A stretch of DNA of 64,000 bases from Clostridiales bacterium (GCA_015069425.1 SVIP01000006.1:1-64000), one strand, 5' to 3'; positions 1 through 11,772 are shown, counted from the first letter of the stretch. Notes: a model not told the origin generated them from the letters alone. Made by a program: numbers and translations.

Positions 1-135
1 CATCTTTTGAGCGTTACCCAAAGAAGATAAAGTCATAGTGATAGCCGCGGTAAGAGTAGTTTTACCGTGGTCAACGTGACCGATAGTACCGATGTTAATG
101 TGCGGTTTGCTTCTGTCAAATTTAGCCTTTGCCAT
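1..135 (-). CDS. tuf: Elongation factor Tu, N-terminal part (cut by window edge)
   Basis: EF-Tu delivers aminoacyl-tRNA to the ribosome as a GTP complex. Only the first 45 codons are inside the window. The reverse complement starts with [20 protein letters not shown] and runs into the P-loop GHVDHGKTT, the diagnostic EF-Tu G1 motif. The ATG at 133-135 is preceded by a GGAGG-like site. The gene lies 122 bases after fusA on the same strand, the usual end of the str operon (rpsL-rpsG-fusA-tuf). The rest of the gene is outside the window. Confidence 0.95.
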   Translation of the reverse strand, partial: MAKAKFDRSKPHINIGTIGHVDHGKTTLTAAITMTLSSLGNAQKM

Positions 136-257
136 TATAGTTTCCTCCAAATTTTCAATAATGATAATTTTTTATTTTTTAATTTTTTTATTTTTTTGTT
201 AATTTTTGTAACGTTAATCCTATTTTACAATAAAATTTATTAATTGTCAACAGTTAA

Positions 258-2327
258 TTACGCTTTTTTGCCCATTATCTTTTCAGCAACGGACTTAGGA
301 ACTTCAGAATAGTGACTGAACTGCATTGTGTAGTTACCTCTACCCTGTGTTCTTGAACGAAGGTCGGTTGCATAACCAAACATTTCTGCTAGCGGAATAT
401 GCGCGTCGATTACTTTAACACCGTTTCTATCGTCTGTACCTTGAATAATACCACGACGAGCAGTTACGTTACCCATAAGGTCACCGAAGTAATCGTCCGG
501 AGTAATAATTTCAACCTTCATAACTGGTTCTAAAAGTACGCTCTTTGCTTTTGCAAGACCATCTTTAAGAGCCATAGAACCTGCAATCTTAAACGCCATT
601 TCAGAAGAGTCAACGTCGTGGTAACTTCCGTCATAAACGGTTACCTTAAAGTCAACAACTTCGTATCCTGCTAAAATACCGTTCTTAGATGCTTCCATAA
701 TACCTTTGTTGATAGGTTGGATAAATTCCTTAGGAATTGAACCGCCGACTGTTTCGTCAACGAATTCGTAACCCTTACCAGCCTCTTGTGGTTCAAGACG
801 AATCTTACAGTGTCCGTATTGACCGTGACCACCTGACTGACGTTTGAATAAGCCTTCTGCTTCAACTGCCTGTCTGATAGTTTCCTTGTAAGAAACTTGG
901 GGTTTACCAACGTTTGCTTCAACTCTGAACTCACGGAGCAATCTGTCTACGATAATTTCAAGGTGAAGTTCGCCCATACCTGCGATAATGGTTTGACCAG
1001 TTTCTGCATCGGTATGTGTTTTGAACGTGGGGTCTTCTTCTGCAAGTTTTGCAAGAGCGAAGCCCATCTTTTCTTGACCTTGTTTGGTCTTAGGTTCAAT
1101 AGCAACTTCGATAACGGGATCTGGGAATTCCATTTGTTCAAGTATAACTTGATTGCTTTCGTCACAAAGAGTATCACCAGTAGTGGTATCTTTTAAACCA
1201 ACGAGTGCGCAAATTTCTCCAGAATATACAGCGTCAACTTCTTCTCTGTGGTTAGCGTGCATTCTTAAGATACGTGCAACTCTTTCTTTCTTACCCTTTA
1301 CACTGTTGTAAACGTAAGAACCAGTCTTTAACACACCTGAATAAGCACGGAAGAATGCAAGTTTACCAACGAACGGGTCGGTCATAATCTTGAATGCAAG
1401 TCCACTGAACGGTTGATCGTCACCAGGTTCTCTAGTTACGTCTTCGCCCTTAGTGTTAACACCTGCAACAGCACCTACGTCTAAAGGACTTGGCAAGTAT
1501 TCAACAACTGCGTCAAGAAGGTTTTGTACGCCCTTGTTCTTGTATGATGAACCGCAAAGAACGGGGGTTACTCTCATTGCGAGTGTTGCTGCACGTAAAC
1601 CTTTCTTAATTTCTTCGATAGAAAGGTCGCCTTCTTCAAAGTATTTTTCCATTAACGCATCGTCCATTTCTGCAGCGATTTCAACAACCTTTTCTCTGTA
1701 TTCTTCACAGATATCTTTTAAGTCTGCAGGAACTTCTTGTACGTCAATTTCTCTTCCTAAATCGTCAAGATAAATATAAGCTTTTCTTTCGATAACGTCT
1801 ACGATACCTTTGAAAGTATCTTCTTTACCAACAGGAATAACGATAGGTAACGGATTAGTGTGGAGTCTTTCTCTCATCATGTTGACAGCGTTGTCGTAGT
1901 TAGCACCGTTGATATCCATCTTGTTAATGTATGCGATACGTGGAACTTTATATTTATCCGCTTGACGCCATACCGTTTCACTTTGAGGCTCAACGCCACC
2001 CTTAGCACAGAATGTTGCTACTGCACCGTCTAAAACACGGAGCGATCTTTCAACTTCTACGGTAAAGTCAACGTGTCCGGGGGTATCAATTATGTTAATA
2101 CGGTGTCCTTTCCAGTAACAAGTAGTTGCCGCTGACGTAATGGTAATACCACGTTCTTGCTCTTGAACCATCCAGTCCATAGTTGCGCCACCCTCGTGGG
2201 TTTCGCCTAACTTATGGGTTTTACCGGTATAGAACAAAATTCTTTCGGTAGTGGTTGTTTTACCAGCGTCAATGTGCGCCATTATACCTATATTTCTGGT
2301 TACACCTAAATCAAAATCTCTCGGCAT
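258..2327 (-). CDS. fusA: Elongation factor G
   Basis: EF-G is the cytosolic GTPase that drives ribosomal translocation and, with RRF, ribosome recycling. The 689-aa protein has the family's normal length. Visible motifs are the P-loop [12 protein letters not shown] (residues 17-28), G3 DTPGH (81-85), G4 NKMD (135-138) and the domain IV segment with SGGHGQYGH. It sits 15 bases downstream of rpsG and upstream of tuf. Its start [15 protein letters not shown] matches canonical EF-G N-termini. It resembles the translational EF-G type rather than a tetracycline-protection paralogue, given the str operon position. Confidence 0.97.
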   Translation of the reverse strand: MPRDFDLGVTRNIGIMAHIDAGKTTTTERILFYTGKTHKLGETHEGGATMDWMVQEQERGITITSAATTCYWKGHRINIIDTPGHVDFTVEVERSLRVLDGAVATFCAKGGVEPQSETVWRQADKYKVPRIAYINKMDINGANYDNAVNMMRERLHTNPLPIVIPVGKEDTFKGIVDVIERKAYIYLDDLGREIDVQEVPADLKDICEEYREKVVEIAAEMDDALMEKYFEEGDLSIEEIKKGLRAATLAMRVTPVLCGSSYKNKGVQNLLDAVVEYLPSPLDVGAVAGVNTKGEDVTREPGDDQPFSGLAFKIMTDPFVGKLAFFRAYSGVLKTGSYVYNSVKGKKERVARILRMHANHREEVDAVYSGEICALVGLKDTTTGDTLCDESNQVILEQMEFPDPVIEVAIEPKTKQGQEKMGFALAKLAEEDPTFKTHTDAETGQTIIAGMGELHLEIIVDRLLREFRVEANVGKPQVSYKETIRQAVEAEGLFKRQSGGHGQYGHCKIRLEPQEAGKGYEFVDETVGGSIPKEFIQPINKGIMEASKNGILAGYEVVDFKVTVYDGSYHDVDSSEMAFKIAGSMALKDGLAKAKSVLLEPVMKVEIITPDDYFGDLMGNVTARRGIIQGTDDRNGVKVIDAHIPLAEMFGYATDLRSRTQGRGNYTMQFSHYSEVPKSVAEKIMGKKA

Positions 2328-2342
2328 AATGAATCTCCCAAA

Positions 2343-2813
2343 TTAAAATCTGTAATGTGCGAATGCCTTGTTTGCTTCCGCCATTCTGTGTGTATCTTCT
2401 TTCTTCTTAACAGCGCTACCAGTGTTGTTGAATGCGTCAACGAGTTCAGCTGCGAGTCTTTGAGCCATTTCTCTTTCGCCTCTCTTTCTTGCTGCTGCTA
2501 CCAACCATCTGATTGCGAGTGTTTGTCTTCTTTCAGCACGGATTTCGATAGGTACTTGATAGTTAGCACCACCAACTCTCCTTGCTTTTACTTCTACCAT
2601 AGGCATAATGTTATTAAGTGCTTGAACGAACATTTCTTTTGCGTCCTGACCAACTTTTTCAGCTGCTGCTGTAAAAGCTTCATAAACAATGCCTTGCGCT
2701 ACGCCCTTTTTACCGTCGAGCATAACTTGGTTAATAAGTTTTGTTACAACCTTATCGTTATACACGGGATCGGGCAAAACGTCTCTTTTTGCAATATTGC
2801 CTCTTCTTGGCAT
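2343..2813 (-). CDS. rpsG: 30S ribosomal protein S7
   Basis: S7 nucleates the 30S head by binding the 3' domain of 16S rRNA. The 156-aa product begins [18 protein letters not shown] and includes the typical [14 protein letters not shown] segment. Length and sequence are standard. It is preceded by an AAAGGAGG site and, unusually for neighbours in this operon, by about 200 bases of structured non-coding sequence after rpsL. In E. coli, S7 represses its own operon through the rpsL-rpsG intercistronic region, so the gap may be functional here. Confidence 0.97.
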   Translation of the reverse strand: MPRRGNIAKRDVLPDPVYNDKVVTKLINQVMLDGKKGVAQGIVYEAFTAAAEKVGQDAKEMFVQALNNIMPMVEVKARRVGGANYQVPIEIRAERRQTLAIRWLVAAARKRGEREMAQRLAAELVDAFNNTGSAVKKKEDTHRMAEANKAFAHYRF

Positions 2814-2819
2814 ATTTAA

Positions 2820-3021
2820 ATCCTCCTTTAAATTTTTTTGCGCATATTTTGCGCGTCTTTAAGGGTAAACCCTTCGTTTTAAGTACAGCTATCGCTTGCC
2901 TAATTAGGTAGCGAACCTTCTGTCTTTCGACATACTGCCTACCTATCGGGTTTATTTTCCGAATTTCCGATTATAAGTAGGTGTCTTTTGTTTAAGTCTA
3001 ACTTTCTAATTTCTATTAAAC
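2820..3021 (-). promoter_or_regulatory. Structured rpsL-rpsG intercistronic region, candidate S7 control site
   Basis: This is 202 bases with no ORF. Read on the minus strand it contains several hairpins: AGGTAG pairing with CTACCT around an inner TGTC-GAAA-GACA stem with a GNRA-type tetraloop, then AAGGGT-tt-ACCCTT, then GCGC-aaaata-TGCGC just before the rpsG ribosome-binding site. No T-run follows a strong stem, so it is not an obvious terminator. The S7 role is inferred from the E. coli precedent and position only. Confidence 0.4.
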
Positions 3022-3393
3022 TTATTTAGGTCTCTTAGCGCCGTATTTAGATCTTGACTGTCTACGTTTTGCAACGCCTGCAGTATCAAGTGCGCCACGA
3101 ACAATGTGGTATCTTACACCAGGTAAGTCTTTTACCCTTCCACCACGGATTAGAACTGAACTGTGTTCTTGTAAGTTGTGTCCTTCACCGGGGATATATA
3201 CGATACCTTCTGCTTTATTAGTTAAACGTACTCTGGCAATCTTACGAAGTGCTGAGTTAGGTTTTTTAGGCGTAGTTGTTGTTACTGATAAGCACACCCC
3301 ACGCTTTTGCGGACATTCTTCCAAAATCGGTGATTTCGATTTGTAAGTTGTTTGCTTTCTTCCCTGTCTAATTAACTGTTGAATTGTTGGCAT
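3022..3393 (-). CDS. rpsL: 30S ribosomal protein S12
   Basis: S12 is a decoding-centre protein. The 123-aa product contains PQKRGVC and [13 protein letters not shown]. The lysine in TPKKPNSA whose mutation gives streptomycin resistance is wild type. It starts [14 protein letters not shown] behind a strong AAAGGAGGTG site. It heads its own unit (rpsL-rpsG-fusA-tuf) with a promoter at 3498-3526, separated from rpoC by 197 bases. Confidence 0.97.
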   Translation of the reverse strand: MPTIQQLIRQGRKQTTYKSKSPILEECPQKRGVCLSVTTTTPKKPNSALRKIARVRLTNKAEGIVYIPGEGHNLQEHSSVLIRGGRVKDLPGVRYHIVRGALDTAGVAKRRQSRSKYGAKRPK

Positions 3394-3465
3394 AGTACAC
3401 CTCCTTTCTTTTTTTCGGATATTCAGAAAACGGATTCGGAAAACTCCGTCTATGAAACGTTTTTC

Positions 3466-3493
3466 ATTCGGTGAGCATAAATGCCCACCGAAT
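3466..3493 (-). promoter_or_regulatory. 5'-end hairpin of the rpsL operon transcript
   Basis: A near-perfect inverted repeat, ATTCGGTG(A)GCAT-aa-ATGC(C)CACCGAAT, begins about where transcription from the 3498-3526 promoter should start. The mRNA would carry a stable stem at its extreme 5' end. No T-tract follows, so it is not an intrinsic terminator. It could protect the mRNA or be a regulatory leader. Confidence 0.45.
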
Positions 3494-3497
3494 TATT

Positions 3498-3526
3498 ATT
3501 TTATCATTTTTTATCTTTTTAGTCAA
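3498..3526 (-). promoter_or_regulatory. Sigma-A-type promoter for rpsL-rpsG-fusA-tuf
   Basis: On the minus strand TTGACT is followed by a 17-base spacer and TAAAAT, giving a start about 100 bases upstream of the rpsL ATG. It lies in the rpoC-rpsL gap. Confidence 0.65.
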
Positions 3527-3590
3527 ACAAAAAGCAGTTATTTACTCTTTTTTTGACATTTTAGAGTGGTTTTCTTATCAAACACACCTA

Positions 3591-6500
3591 TTATTCTTGA
3601 ACTTCTGCAGTTCTTTGAATTACAGTTTGAGGTTCAACGTTCTTATAGTTCTTAATTCCCGTACCTGCTGGGATAAGTTTACCTATAATTACGTTTTCCT
3701 TTAAGCCGATAAGCGGGTCAATCTTGTTCTTGATTGCTGCTTCTGTAAGAACTCTAGCCGTTTCTTGGAATGATGCTGCGGATAAGAAACTTTCTTTTGC
3801 AAGTGCGGCTTTAGTGATACCAAGAAGTATTCTTTTACCTTGTGGTGGAACTAAGCCGTTTTGAAGTGCATTCATAGTTTCTTCTTCAAACTTATGAACG
3901 TCAAGTTTTTCACCAGGTAATATATCAGTACCGCCAGGATTTTCAACTTGAACTTTCTTCATCATTTGACGAACGATAATTTCAACGTGTTTATCGTTGA
4001 TATCAACGCCTTGTGAACGGTAAACGCTTTGAATTTCACGCAAGATATAATCTTGAACGCCCTTGATACCCTTTGTCTTTAAGATATCTTGTGGGTAAAC
4101 AGATCCGTTGGTAAGAACGAAACCTGGTTCAACCTTGTCGCCAGTCTTAACGATAACGCCTGTTCCGAACGGAATGGTGTAATCTTGTCTTTGACCGTCG
4201 TCAGTTTTAACGATAACGTGAATAATCTTATCCTTTTCTTCAATTTCAACCTCACCGCTGTGTTCACAAACGATTGCAGCGTGTTTGGGTTTTCTTGCTT
4301 CGAAAAGTTCTTCAACTCTAGGAAGACCTTGCGTGATGTCGCCCGTACTTGCGATACCACCAGTGTGGAAAGTACGCATGGTAAGCTGTGTACCAGGTTC
4401 ACCGATTGATTGAGCAGCGATAATACCAACTGCCTCACCGATTTGAACAGGGTTGTTGTTACTCATGTTCTTACCGTAACACTTAGCACATACGCCAGTC
4501 TTACACTTACAAGTGAATACGCTTCTGATTTCCACTTCTTCAATTCCGAGTTTAACGATTAAATCAGCGTCGTCTTCAGAAATCATTTCATTTGCTTTAA
4601 CGATAACTTCACCAGTTTCAGGGTTTACGATGTCGCTAATAGTAAATCTACCTGCGATTCTATCGCGTAATCCTTCGATTACTTCGCCCTTGCTACCCTT
4701 GATAGCAGAAACTTTGATGCCCTTTGGAGCGTCTCCACTACTTGCAAAGCAGTCTTCTTCGTTGATAATAACTTCTTGCGAAACGTCAACGAGACGACGA
4801 GTTAAGTAACCCGAGTCAGCCGTCTTAAGAGCGGTATCGGCAAGACCTTTACGTCCACCGTGTGAAGAAATGAAGTATTCAAGAACTGAAAGCCCTTCAC
4901 GGAAACAAGATTTAACAGGAATTTCAATAGTTTTACCATTCGGGTCGGTCATAAGACCACGCATACCTGCAAGTTGTTTAATTTGGTCGATTGAACCACG
5001 GGCACCTGAGTTTGCCATCATAAGGATTGGGTTGAATTCGTCAAGTGTCTCTTTAAGTTTTGCAGTTACGTCGTCGGTTGCTTGTTTCCACAAACTTACG
5101 ACTTTCTTATATCTTTCATCGTCGGTTATGAAACCTTTCTTATAAAGTTCTTCAACCTTAAGAACGTGCTTTTCAGCCTCTTTCAAGATTGCAGGCTTAT
5201 CTTTAGGCATATGCATATCGAACACACTGGTCGTAATTGCACCGATGGTAGAATACTTAAAGCCAAGAGCCTTAATCTTATCAAGAACGTCCGCTGCGCA
5301 ACTTGCGCCAAGTCTCTTAAAGCAAGCGCCGACGATTTTTTGTAAGTCTTTTTTGCCTACAAGTTTATCAATTTCGTATTTCACGAAATCTTCTTTAGTT
5401 TTTCTTTCAACAAAACCGAGGTTTTGTGGAATTGCTTCGTTGAAAATGATTTTACCAACAGAAGTCTTTACTCTGCCAGAAATCTTTTCTCCGTCAACTT
5501 CGACTTCACGACGAACGATAATTTCGTCTTGCAAGCCAATTTTACCAGTCTGATAAGCCATGATTGCTTCTTCAGGACAGGTATATGAAACGGTATACTC
5601 AGGAACGCCGTAAACGGTGCCGTTCTCATCTTTTCTACCTTTTTCGTTATATTTTTCACCAATCTTTCTCTTAATAATGGTTAAATAGTACGAACCCATG
5701 ACCATATCTTGGGTAGGACTCATAACTGGTTTACCATCAGAAAGTTTTAAGATATTGTTAGATGCAAGCATTAAGAATCTTGCTTCTGCTTGTGCTTCGA
5801 CTGAAAGCGGAACGTGAACTGCCATCTGGTCACCGTCGAAGTCGGCGTTGAACGCACCACAAACTAACGGGTGAAGTTTAATTGCACGGCCTTCAATAAG
5901 TACAGGCTCAAACGCTTGGATTGAAAGTCTGTGAAGAGTAGGTGCACGGTTAAGCATTACGGGGTGGTCTTTAATAACCTCTTCTAAAACGTCCCAAACA
6001 ACTGTCTTAGCACGTTCTACCGTACGCTTTGCGTTCTTAATGTTATGACAAATGTTGTTTTCAACAAGTTTTTTCATAACGAACGGCTTGAAAAGTTCGA
6101 TTGCCATTTCTTTTGGCAAACCGCATTGATAAAGTTTAAGTTCAGGTCCAACGACGATAACTGAACGGCCAGAATAGTCAACACGTTTACCTAAAAGGTT
6201 TTGACGGAAACGACCTTGCTTACCACGGAGCATACCTGAAAGTGACTTAAGTTCACGATTTCCTGCACCGGTAATAGCCTTGCCGTGTCTACCGTTGTCG
6301 ATAAGAGCGTCTACTGCTTCTTGCAACATTCTCTTTTCGTTTCTTATAATGATTTCGGGCGCACCCAAATCCATAAGTTTTTTCAAACGGTTGTTTCTGT
6401 TAATAACTCTTCTATAAAGGTCGTTTAGGTCGCTGGTAGCAAATCTACCACCGTCTAATTGTACCATAGGACGGAGTTCTGGTGGAATTACGGGAAGAAC

Positions 6501-7193
6501 GTCCAAAATCATCCATTCAGGGCGGTTACCGCTCTTTCTGAACGCTTCGATTATCTCAATTCTCTTTACCGCACGGATTCTTCTTTGTCCAGAACCGTTT
6601 TCCTCGATAATTTTTTTGGTTTCTACGCTTTCTTTTTCAAGGTCAACAGCCATCAAGAGTTCCTTGATTGCCTCTGCACCGATACCAGTCTTGAAAGAGC
6701 CTTCACCGTATTGCTCTTCCATTTCGAGTTTTTCTCTGTCGCTAATAACTTGTTTATACTGTAAAGGTGTCGTACCAGGATCTAAAACAACGTGACTTGC
6801 AAAATACAATACGTGTTCTAATGATTTAGGACTCATATCAAGCATCAAGCCGATTCTTGACGGAACACCCTTGAAGTACCAAATGTGTGATACGGGAGCA
6901 GCAAGTTCAATGTGTCCCATTCTATCACGACGAACCTTTGATTTCGTGATTTCTACACCGCACTTATCGCAGATTACGCCCTTATAACGAATACGTTTAT
7001 ACTTTCCGCAGTGACATTCCCAGTCTTTGGTTGGTCCAAAAATTCTTTCGCAGAAAAGACCGCCCATTTCGGGTTTTTGTGTTCTATAGTTGATGGTTTC
7101 AGGCTTTGTTACTTCACCGTATGACCATTCTCTTATTTTTTCGGGAGAAGCTACTCCTATTTGTATGGAATCGAAATTGTTAAGTTCAAACAT
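3591..7193 (-). CDS. rpoC: RNA polymerase subunit beta'
   Basis: This is the catalytic beta' subunit of RNA polymerase. The 1200-aa protein has the N-terminal zinc-binding cysteines C60, C62, C75 and C78, the metal-chelating active-site motif [12 protein letters not shown] in the middle, and the second cysteine cluster [13 protein letters not shown]. The length matches Bacillota RpoC, with no large lineage insert apparent. It starts 17 bases after the rpoB stop and is clearly co-transcribed with it. Confidence 0.98.
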   Translation of the reverse strand: MFELNNFDSIQIGVASPEKIREWSYGEVTKPETINYRTQKPEMGGLFCERIFGPTKDWECHCGKYKRIRYKGVICDKCGVEITKSKVRRDRMGHIELAAPVSHIWYFKGVPSRIGLMLDMSPKSLEHVLYFASHVVLDPGTTPLQYKQVISDREKLEMEEQYGEGSFKTGIGAEAIKELLMAVDLEKESVETKKIIEENGSGQRRIRAVKRIEIIEAFRKSGNRPEWMILDVLPVIPPELRPMVQLDGGRFATSDLNDLYRRVINRNNRLKKLMDLGAPEIIIRNEKRMLQEAVDALIDNGRHGKAITGAGNRELKSLSGMLRGKQGRFRQNLLGKRVDYSGRSVIVVGPELKLYQCGLPKEMAIELFKPFVMKKLVENNICHNIKNAKRTVERAKTVVWDVLEEVIKDHPVMLNRAPTLHRLSIQAFEPVLIEGRAIKLHPLVCGAFNADFDGDQMAVHVPLSVEAQAEARFLMLASNNILKLSDGKPVMSPTQDMVMGSYYLTIIKRKIGEKYNEKGRKDENGTVYGVPEYTVSYTCPEEAIMAYQTGKIGLQDEIIVRREVEVDGEKISGRVKTSVGKIIFNEAIPQNLGFVERKTKEDFVKYEIDKLVGKKDLQKIVGACFKRLGASCAADVLDKIKALGFKYSTIGAITTSVFDMHMPKDKPAILKEAEKHVLKVEELYKKGFITDDERYKKVVSLWKQATDDVTAKLKETLDEFNPILMMANSGARGSIDQIKQLAGMRGLMTDPNGKTIEIPVKSCFREGLSVLEYFISSHGGRKGLADTALKTADSGYLTRRLVDVSQEVIINEEDCFASSGDAPKGIKVSAIKGSKGEVIEGLRDRIAGRFTISDIVNPETGEVIVKANEMISEDDADLIVKLGIEEVEIRSVFTCKCKTGVCAKCYGKNMSNNNPVQIGEAVGIIAAQSIGEPGTQLTMRTFHTGGIASTGDITQGLPRVEELFEARKPKHAAIVCEHSGEVEIEEKDKIIHVIVKTDDGQRQDYTIPFGTGVIVKTGDKVEPGFVLTNGSVYPQDILKTKGIKGVQDYILREIQSVYRSQGVDINDKHVEIIVRQMMKKVQVENPGGTDILPGEKLDVHKFEEETMNALQNGLVPPQGKRILLGITKAALAKESFLSAASFQETARVLTEAAIKNKIDPLIGLKENVIIGKLIPAGTGIKNYKNVEPQTVIQRTAEVQE

Positions 7194-7210
7194 AATTTTC
7201 CTTATCCCCC

Positions 7211-10200
7211 TTAAATTTCTTCGTCTAATGCATCAAAATCGTCGTCAAACATTTCTTCATCAGGAATGGTGGTGTCGATTTCGTCGTCATCGTCTTCAAA
7301 CATATTGTCAAAACCAAGTTCGTCACTGAGTTCTTCGTCAGTATCCCCATCTTCAAATACGGTTTCGCCAATATCGTCCTCGTCAAAGTCGTCGATAGAA
7401 ACTTCGTCTTGAACAACCTTTTCACGAACGTACGGAATATCGTCAATATCGTTTTCAATAAGGTCTTTAACCGCAAGTTCTTCTTTGTTTTCAGTAAGAA
7501 CTTTCATATCGAGTGCCAAACTTTGTAATTCTTTTAATAATACTTTGAACGCCTCAGGAATACCTGGTTCGCTAATATTAGTACCTTTAACAATAGATTC
7601 GTAAGTCTTAACTCTACCAACGATATCGTCTGACTTAACGGTAAGAATTTCTTGAAGAATATGTGCTGCGCCGTATGCTTCGAGTGCCCAAATTTCCATT
7701 TCACCGAAACGTTGTCCACCGAATTGCGCCTTACCGCCAAGAGGTTGTTGTGTTACTAAGCTGTACGGACCTGTCGAACGCGCGTGAATCTTATCGTCTA
7801 CTAAGTGGATAAGCTTAATCATATACATTTGACCAACAGTAACTCTGTTTTCAAACGGTTCGCCCGTTCTTCCATCGTAAAGTTGAATCTTACCATCAAC
7901 TTCGCCGTCTGGATTAACTATATTGTTTTCACGGAGTAATTCTTTAATATCGCTTTCGCTTGCACCGTCAAATACAGGCGTTGCAATCTTCCAGCCGAGT
8001 TGCTTACAAACAAGACCTAAGTGCACTTCTAATACCTGACCGATGTTCATACGAGATGGAACGCCGAGCGGGTTAAGTACGATTTGCAGTGGTGTACCGT
8101 CAGCCATAAACGGCATATCAGATTCTGGTAAAATTCTTGAAATAACACCCTTGTTTCCGTGACGACCTGCCATCTTGTCACCGATAGAAATCTTACGTTT
8201 TTGAGCAATGTAAACTCTAACGAGTTTGTTAACACCAGGAGCAAGTTCGTCTTTATTAGCACGAGTAAAGATTTTAACGTCTACTACGATACCGCCTTCG
8301 CCGTGTGGAACTTTCAATGAAGTGTCACGAACTTCTCTACTCTTTTCACCGAAAATTGCACGGAGCAATCTTTCTTCAGGAGTGAGTTCGGTTTCGCCCT
8401 TAGGCGTAACTTTACCAACAAGAATATCTCCACTGTTTACTTCGGCACCGATTCTTACGATACCATCTTCGTCGAGGTCTTTAAGTGCATCGTCCCCAAC
8501 GTTTGGAATATCACGAGTGATTTCTTCTTCGCCAAGTCTAGTATCTCTTGCCTCGATTTCATGTTCTTCAATGTGAATTGTGGTAAACACGTCTTCACGA
8601 ACGAGTTTTTCAGAAAGTAAAATAGCGTCCTCGTAGTTATAGCCTTCCCAGCTCATGAAACCTACGAGTATGTTTCTACCAAGCGCAAGTTCGCCGTTCT
8701 TTGTAGATGGACCGTCGGCAATAGTTTGGCCAGCCTCTACTCTTTCGCCCTTGTCGACGATAGGTCTTTGGTTGAGGCAAGTGCCTTGGTTACTACGCTC
8801 GAATTTCTTTAAGATATATTCTCTTTCGGTACCGTCGTCTTCTTTAATAACGATAAGGTCGCTAGCAACTGATTGAACGATACCTGCGTTCTTAGCGTTT
8901 ACCATAACACCAGAGTCGTAAGCGATTCTTCTTTCAATACCCGTTGCAACGATAGCGTTTTCAGGACAGAGTAGTGGAACTGCTTGACGTTGCATGTTTG
9001 AGCCCATTAGCGCACGGTTGGTATCGTCGTTTTCTAAGAACGGGATAAGTGCCGTTGCGACTGAAATAAGCTGTTTCGGAGAAACGTCCATATAGTCCAT
9101 TTTTTCCTTAACGTCTTCAGTAATATCTTCCCTATGTCTGCAAGACACACGGTCGTTTACAAAGTATTTATTATCAATTAACGGCTCGTTTGCTTGTGCA
9201 ACGATGTAATTATCTTCTTCATCTGCCGTCAAGTAGTCAACGTGTTCGGTAACGATGGTTTCCATCTTGCCGTCTTCGTTTACTATATGTTCAATCTTTC
9301 TATAAGGCGATTCAATAAAGCCATATTCGTTTACCTTTGCAAAAGCGGCAAGCGAAGAAATAAGACCGATGTTTTGTCCTTCTGGGGTTTCTATCGGACA
9401 CATTCTGCCGTAGTGAGAGTGGTGAACGTCACGCACTTCAAAGGTTGCTCTATCACGGTTTAGACCGCCAGGTCCTAATGCAGAAAGTTTTCTCTTGTGA
9501 GTTAATTCTGCAATCGGGTTAGTTTGGTCCATGAATTGAGAAAGTTGTGAAGAACCGAAGAATTCCTTAATAGCAGAACTTACGGGACGTACGTTAATAA
9601 GACCTTGGGGAGAAACTTCCTTAGGATCTTGAGTACCCATTCTTTCTTTAATAACTCTTTCAAGTCTTGCAATACCGATACGGAATTGGTTTTGTAAAAG
9701 TTCACCAACAGAACGCACACGACGGTTGCCCAAGTGGTCGATATTGTCTACCGTGTTAATGCCTTGTATTAAATCAAGGTTTACAGATACCGATGCAACG
9801 ATATCGTCAACAGTAATATGTTTATGGTTAAGCTTATCCATAAGTGGACGAAGCGTTTTTCTATCTTCCGCACAAATTGTTTCAGGAAGTTCACCACCGC
9901 AAATTTCAGCAAACTTAACGCAAGCATCGATAAACTTAATACGAACTTCGCGTGCTTTTTCTTCGTTCTTTCTGTCTTCTGGTTTTTCTTCACCAGCAGG
10001 AGCTCTCTTATCGTCGATATAGAAGAAGTCGTTAATTTCCTTTCTTAAAATTTCCGCAGTTTGTTCTACGCCGTTTTCTAAAGCAGTAGCGTTAACCGTC
10101 TTAGCAAACTCTAAAACTGGATAATAAACGTAGTCTAAAAGTCCGAAAAGTCTTGGATTAATTCCAGTAACTTCTTTAAAGTCAACTACGTTATTTGCAA

Positions 10201-11221
10201 TGATTTTATGTTTTTCGCCATTAATTTCCGCAACGAAAGTATTGATACCTGCATTTTGAATCGCTTCAGCAACTGGCTTAGAAACAATCGTACCAGCTTC
10301 AACTAAAACTTCGCCATCAGGACTAATAACTGTTTCAGCAGATTTTAAGCCCACAATTCTTACACCAAGTCTTAGGCGCTTGTTGAACTTATATCTACCA
10401 ACTCTTGCGAGGTCGTAACGACGTGCGTCGAAGAAAAGATTTTTAAGATGTTGTCTAACAGCTTCGTCGGTAGGAATTTCACCTGGACGGAGACGACGGT
10501 AAAGTTCGATTAAACTGTCACTTTCCGATTTAGACGTATCTTTAGCCGAAGTATCGGCAATCATCTTATTATCAGTAAATAAGTTATTGTTAAGTTCATC
10601 GTCACTACCAAAGCCGAGTGCACGGAGAAGAACGGTTGCCGTAAGTTTTCTCGTTCTATCAACGCGAACCCAAAGCACGTTCTGTGAATCTTGCTCAAAT
10701 TCAAGCCAAGCACCCCTTGACGGGATAACGGTAGTATTGAAAAGTTTCTTACCAGACTTGTCCACTTCCGAGCCATTATAAACACCAGGAGAACGAACGA
10801 GTTGAGAAACGATAACTCTCTCCGCACCATTAATGATGAAAGAGCCATTGTCTGTCATGAGTGGGAAATCACCCATAAACACTTCTTGGTCGATAACTTC
10901 ATCAGTTACCTTATTGACGAGTCTAACTTTAACTCGGAGCGGGAGCGCAAAAGTTGCGTCCCTATCCCTACATTCCTTTTCGTCATACTTGGGCTTACCA
11001 TCAAGGTTATAGTCCAAAAAATACAATTCAAAGTGATCTGAATAGTCGGTAATTGGAGAAAAATCTTCCAAAACTTCACCGATACCTTCTTTAATGAAAG
11101 CGTCGTAAGAATCCTTTTGAATTTTTACAAGATAAGGAAGTTCTATTGCTTCTTTAATTTTACTGAACGTCCTTCTCTTGACCTTGCCACTAACGATTTC
11201 GGGTAGAACACGTGTCATCAA
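7211..11221 (-). CDS. rpoB: RNA polymerase subunit beta
   Basis: This is the beta subunit of RNA polymerase. At 1336 aa it is longer than the roughly 1190 aa usual in Bacilli. The rifampicin-region segment [20 protein letters not shown] is present; it carries lysine where E. coli has R529. Extra length sits between the [12 protein letters not shown] segment and [16 protein letters not shown], including a charged stretch around [19 protein letters not shown]. The C-terminus ends in a tail of about 65 residues dominated by Asp and Glu. The start [10 protein letters not shown] could be either of two adjacent Met codons. The gene has a long leader and is not preceded by rplL. Confidence 0.97.
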   Translation of the reverse strand: MMTRVLPEIVSGKVKRRTFSKIKEAIELPYLVKIQKDSYDAFIKEGIGEVLEDFSPITDYSDHFELYFLDYNLDGKPKYDEKECRDRDATFALPLRVKVRLVNKVTDEVIDQEVFMGDFPLMTDNGSFIINGAERVIVSQLVRSPGVYNGSEVDKSGKKLFNTTVIPSRGAWLEFEQDSQNVLWVRVDRTRKLTATVLLRALGFGSDDELNNNLFTDNKMIADTSAKDTSKSESDSLIELYRRLRPGEIPTDEAVRQHLKNLFFDARRYDLARVGRYKFNKRLRLGVRIVGLKSAETVISPDGEVLVEAGTIVSKPVAEAIQNAGINTFVAEINGEKHKIIANNVVDFKEVTGINPRLFGLLDYVYYPVLEFAKTVNATALENGVEQTAEILRKEINDFFYIDDKRAPAGEEKPEDRKNEEKAREVRIKFIDACVKFAEICGGELPETICAEDRKTLRPLMDKLNHKHITVDDIVASVSVNLDLIQGINTVDNIDHLGNRRVRSVGELLQNQFRIGIARLERVIKERMGTQDPKEVSPQGLINVRPVSSAIKEFFGSSQLSQFMDQTNPIAELTHKRKLSALGPGGLNRDRATFEVRDVHHSHYGRMCPIETPEGQNIGLISSLAAFAKVNEYGFIESPYRKIEHIVNEDGKMETIVTEHVDYLTADEEDNYIVAQANEPLIDNKYFVNDRVSCRHREDITEDVKEKMDYMDVSPKQLISVATALIPFLENDDTNRALMGSNMQRQAVPLLCPENAIVATGIERRIAYDSGVMVNAKNAGIVQSVASDLIVIKEDDGTEREYILKKFERSNQGTCLNQRPIVDKGERVEAGQTIADGPSTKNGELALGRNILVGFMSWEGYNYEDAILLSEKLVREDVFTTIHIEEHEIEARDTRLGEEEITRDIPNVGDDALKDLDEDGIVRIGAEVNSGDILVGKVTPKGETELTPEERLLRAIFGEKSREVRDTSLKVPHGEGGIVVDVKIFTRANKDELAPGVNKLVRVYIAQKRKISIGDKMAGRHGNKGVISRILPESDMPFMADGTPLQIVLNPLGVPSRMNIGQVLEVHLGLVCKQLGWKIATPVFDGASESDIKELLRENNIVNPDGEVDGKIQLYDGRTGEPFENRVTVGQMYMIKLIHLVDDKIHARSTGPYSLVTQQPLGGKAQFGGQRFGEMEIWALEAYGAAHILQEILTVKSDDIVGRVKTYESIVKGTNISEPGIPEAFKVLLKELQSLALDMKVLTENKEELAVKDLIENDIDDIPYVREKVVQDEVSIDDFDEDDIGETVFEDGDTDEELSDELGFDNMFEDDDDEIDTTIPDEEMFDDDFDALDEEI

Positions 11222-11263
11222 AACACACTCCTTAAAAAATATTACAATAATTATTCAACAAAG

Positions 11264-11292
11264 TTTACAAAACAATAAATATATTGTATAAT
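11264..11292 (+). promoter_or_regulatory. Plus-strand promoter inside the rpoB leader
   Basis: TTTACA, a 17-base spacer and a perfect TATAAT face away from rpoB. Transcription would start near 11299 and meet the terminator at 11326-11357 within about 60 bases. It could give a short RNA antisense to the rpoB leader or an attenuated leader for rqcP. Confidence 0.55.
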
Positions 11293-11325
11293 AGACCTTG
11301 TCGGGTAAGTTTTTACCGAATTATT

Positions 11326-11357
11326 AGTTGTTTTCTATAGAAAAAACAACTTTTTTT
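11326..11357 (+). terminator. Intrinsic terminator / attenuator upstream of rqcP
   Basis: AGTTGTTTT pairs with AAAACAACT (9 bp, loop about 8 nt) and is followed by seven T residues on the plus strand. A second weaker stem (TCGGGTAA/TTACCGA, 11301-11319) lies just upstream. Read on the minus strand there is no T-run, so it should not stop rpoB transcription. Confidence 0.65.
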
Positions 11358-11418
11358 CAAAGATAAATTTGAAAAAGGCGATAAGATTCGATAATAACCT
11401 ATCATAATGCATTTTATA

Positions 11419-11447
11419 ATGTTATCTTATTTGGTCAATAATGTCAA
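11419..11447 (-). promoter_or_regulatory. Candidate rpoBC promoter
   Basis: On the minus strand a perfect TTGACA is followed by 17 bases and TAACAT (4 of 6). It predicts a leader of about 190 nt before the rpoB ATG. The rest of the 11222-11513 interval is AT-rich. It also holds an ATAAGAT/ATCTTAT inverted repeat and the plus-strand promoter-terminator pair. Confidence 0.5.
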
Positions 11448-11513
11448 GTATTTTTAAGGACTTTTTAAAATAATTTTATTTTCCGACTTTTATTGACAAT
11501 TTTCGAGGTAATA

Positions 11514-11759
11514 ATGAGAGTAGATAAGTTTTTAAAAGTTTCAAGATTATTAAAGAGAAGAACGGTTGCACAAGAGGCGTGCGACGGTGGAAGAGTAAAA
11601 GTGAACGGCAGAACGGTCAAACCCTCTGCCCAACTTAAAGTCGGCGACGTGGTTGAACTAGGTTTTAATAGTGGTACTGTAAAATTTAAGGTATTAGATA
11701 TTAAAGAAACGGTTAGAAAAGAACAAGCCGAATCTTTATACGAAATTTTAACCGATTAA
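11514..11759 (+). CDS. rqcP: S4-domain RNA-binding protein, RqcP/Hsp15 family
   Basis: RqcP binds obstructed 50S-peptidyl-tRNA complexes and helps RqcH add alanine tails in ribosome-associated quality control. The 81-aa product starts MRVDKFLKVSRLLKRRTVAQ and contains the S4 core GGRVKVNGRTVKPSAQLKVGD, the signature of the YabO/RqcP group. The ATG at 11514 is preferred over an upstream in-frame TTG because CGAGGT lies at the right distance. It is 13 bases from ispDF and likely co-transcribed. Assignment as RqcP rather than another small S4 protein rests on length and sequence. Confidence 0.8.
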   Translation: MRVDKFLKVSRLLKRRTVAQEACDGGRVKVNGRTVKPSAQLKVGDVVELGFNSGTVKFKVLDIKETVRKEQAESLYEILTD

Positions 11760-11772
11760 AGGGGTAAAACAG

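Noticed and set aside
2355-2819. 154-codon open frame antisense to rpsG
   Set aside because: It lies wholly opposite rpsG. The predicted protein is Ser/Cys/Phe-rich, like other shadows of well-biased genes.
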